DNA from: an uncultured Lysobacteraceae bacterium
GTDB lineage: Bacteria > Pseudomonadota > Gammaproteobacteria > Xanthomonadales > Rhodanobacteraceae
Reading direction: 5' to 3'
Assembly (NCBI GenBank): GCA_946482585.1
Contig: CAMLSI010000365.1
Location: forward strand, 1-5,575
Length of the DNA stretch: 5,575 nucleotides
The notes under the pieces were generated by a model. That model saw only the letters and a program-made list of their open reading frames with translations, ran no database searches and was not told the DNA's origin. The position numbers were made by a program, and so were the translations under genes. This document shows, in pieces, positions 4,739 through 5,575 of this stretch; positions within the stretch are counted from its first letter, which is position 1, and the number at the start of each line of letters is the position of its first letter.

Positions 4739-5575
4739 TCAGCGCGCCGCCAGCCACAGACCGCCCAGCAGCACGATCAGCCCGAGGATCATCGCGAACG
4801 CATAGTGGTACAGGTAACCCGACTGCACGCGCCGCACGCGTGCGGCGACGCCCTGCACGAGCGCGGCCGAACCGTTGACGAGGCCGTCGTCGATCACGGC
4901 CACGTCGCCGCCGCGCCAGAGGCCGCGGCCGAGCTTGATGCCGCCGCGCGCGAACAGCGCGAAGTAGAGATCGTCGATGCCGTACTTGTTCTGCAGCAAC
5001 TGGTAGAGCGGCGCGAACATCTTGGCGGCGCGATCGGCGATGGTCCGGTTGAACATGTAGACGTAGGTCGCGACGGCGAAGCCGGCGAGCGCGAGCCAGA
5101 ACGGTGGCTGCCACAGGCCGTGCCACACCATCGCCGCCGGGCCGTGCCATTCGTGCGCGAGCTCGGCCAGCGGGCCGCCATCCTTCACGACGATCGCGCC
5201 GGCGAAAAAATCGCCGAACAGCATCGGGCCGATCGCGAACCAGCCGACGAACATCGAGGGAATCGCCAGCAGGATCAGCGGCAGCGTGACGACCCAGGGC
5301 GATTCGTGCGGCGCGTGCGCGAGATGGCCCGGCTCGTGATGGGCATGGTCGTCGTCATGGTCATCGTGATGATCGTGACCGTGAGTGTGTTCCTTGTGGT
5401 CGACGACGAAGCGTTCCTTGCCGTGATAGGTCAGATAGATGAGGCGGAAGCTGTACAGCGCCGTGACGAACACGCCGATCAGCACGCAGAAATACGCGTA
5501 GCCCGAACCGAAGCGATGCGACTCGTGCACGGCTTCGATGATCGCATCCTTCGAGAAGAAGCCCGAGAAGCCCGG
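4739..5575 (-). CDS. nuoL: NADH-quinone oxidoreductase subunit L (NuoL), C-terminal 278 residues
   Basis: NuoL is the distal antiporter-like subunit of complex I. Its long lateral amphipathic helix runs along the membrane arm and ends in a last membrane helix. The N-terminal part, with most of the proton-channel core, lies beyond the right edge. The visible part opens with PGFSGFFSKDAI, matching the E. coli stretch whose SKD carries the TM12 lysine (Lys399); here it is residue 9 of the visible part. A membrane helix follows (YFCVLIGVFVTALYSFRLIYL), then YHGKERF and a His/Asp-rich hydrophilic loop (visible residues 60-90). Next come helices from PWVVTLPLILL, the YGIDDLYFALF stretch (198-208) leading into the lateral-helix region, and a final membrane helix near YAFAMILGLIVLLGGLW before the TGA at 4741-4739. 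NuoL is about 613 residues in E. coli and longer in relatives with this loop. It is followed by nuoM after 16 nt. Confidence 0.96.
   Translation of the reverse strand, partial: PGFSGFFSKDAIIEAVHESHRFGSGYAYFCVLIGVFVTALYSFRLIYLTYHGKERFVVDHKEHTHGHDHHDDHDDDHAHHEPGHLAHAPHESPWVVTLPLILLAIPSMFVGWFAIGPMLFGDFFAGAIVVKDGGPLAELAHEWHGPAAMVWHGLWQPPFWLALAGFAVATYVYMFNRTIADRAAKMFAPLYQLLQNKYGIDDLYFALFARGGIKLGRGLWRGGDVAVIDDGLVNGSAALVQGVAARVRRVQSGYLYHYAFAMILGLIVLLGGLWLAAR

Noticed and set aside
3067..4878. Open frame of 603 codons on the + strand, opposite nuoM
   Set aside because: Same reason: highly charged low-complexity product, no recognisable domain, and full overlap with conserved nuoM and the ends of its neighbours.
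1..5575. A novel multi-gene system, CRISPR array or insertion sequence
   Set aside because: All sizeable stretches are accounted for by conserved housekeeping genes. No regularly spaced repeats, transposase or terminal inverted repeats were found by eye.

Overview
The window is high-GC DNA, and every gene in it reads on the minus strand. In transcription order (right to left) it holds the 3' part of nuoL, then complete nuoM and nuoN, an initiator tRNA-fMet gene, complete rimP, and the 5' part of nusA. NuoL, NuoM and NuoN are the three antiporter-like membrane subunits of respiratory complex I. RimP matures the 30S subunit and NusA is a transcription elongation/termination factor. The gene order (end of the nuo operon, initiator tRNA, rimP, nusA), the Lys/Pro-rich RimP tail after an IVPD-x-x-ALGL stretch, and the wording of NusA all fit an aerobic gammaproteobacterium of the Lysobacterales (Xanthomonadales). 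This placement rests on remembered family resemblance, not a search.

Layout: 5575-4739 is nuoL (N-terminus outside the window). After 16 nt comes nuoM (4722-3169), and after 10 nt nuoN (3158-1716); the nuoN Shine-Dalgarno overlaps the nuoM stop. A 62-nt gap then carries a plausible sigma70-type promoter but no visible terminator. It leads to the 77-nt tRNA-fMet (1653-1577), which shows the three G-C pairs of initiator anticodon stems and an unpaired 1-72 position. The 187 nt between the tRNA and rimP hold two strong intrinsic terminators pointing left, one directly after the tRNA and one ending about 15-18 nt before the rimP GTG start. rimP (1389-823) and nusA (779 to beyond the left edge) follow, 43 nt apart.

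The two halves serve energy conversion and gene expression. The nuo genes build the proton-pumping arm of NADH:quinone oxidoreductase. The tRNA-fMet/rimP/nusA block matches the E. coli metY-rimP-nusA-infB operon, in which NusA represses its own operon. The tandem terminators upstream of rimP fit such leader control. I see no mobile element, CRISPR array or clearly novel system. The most interesting parts are the terminator-studded leader, the U1-U72 mismatch of the initiator tRNA, and the His-rich loop of NuoL.
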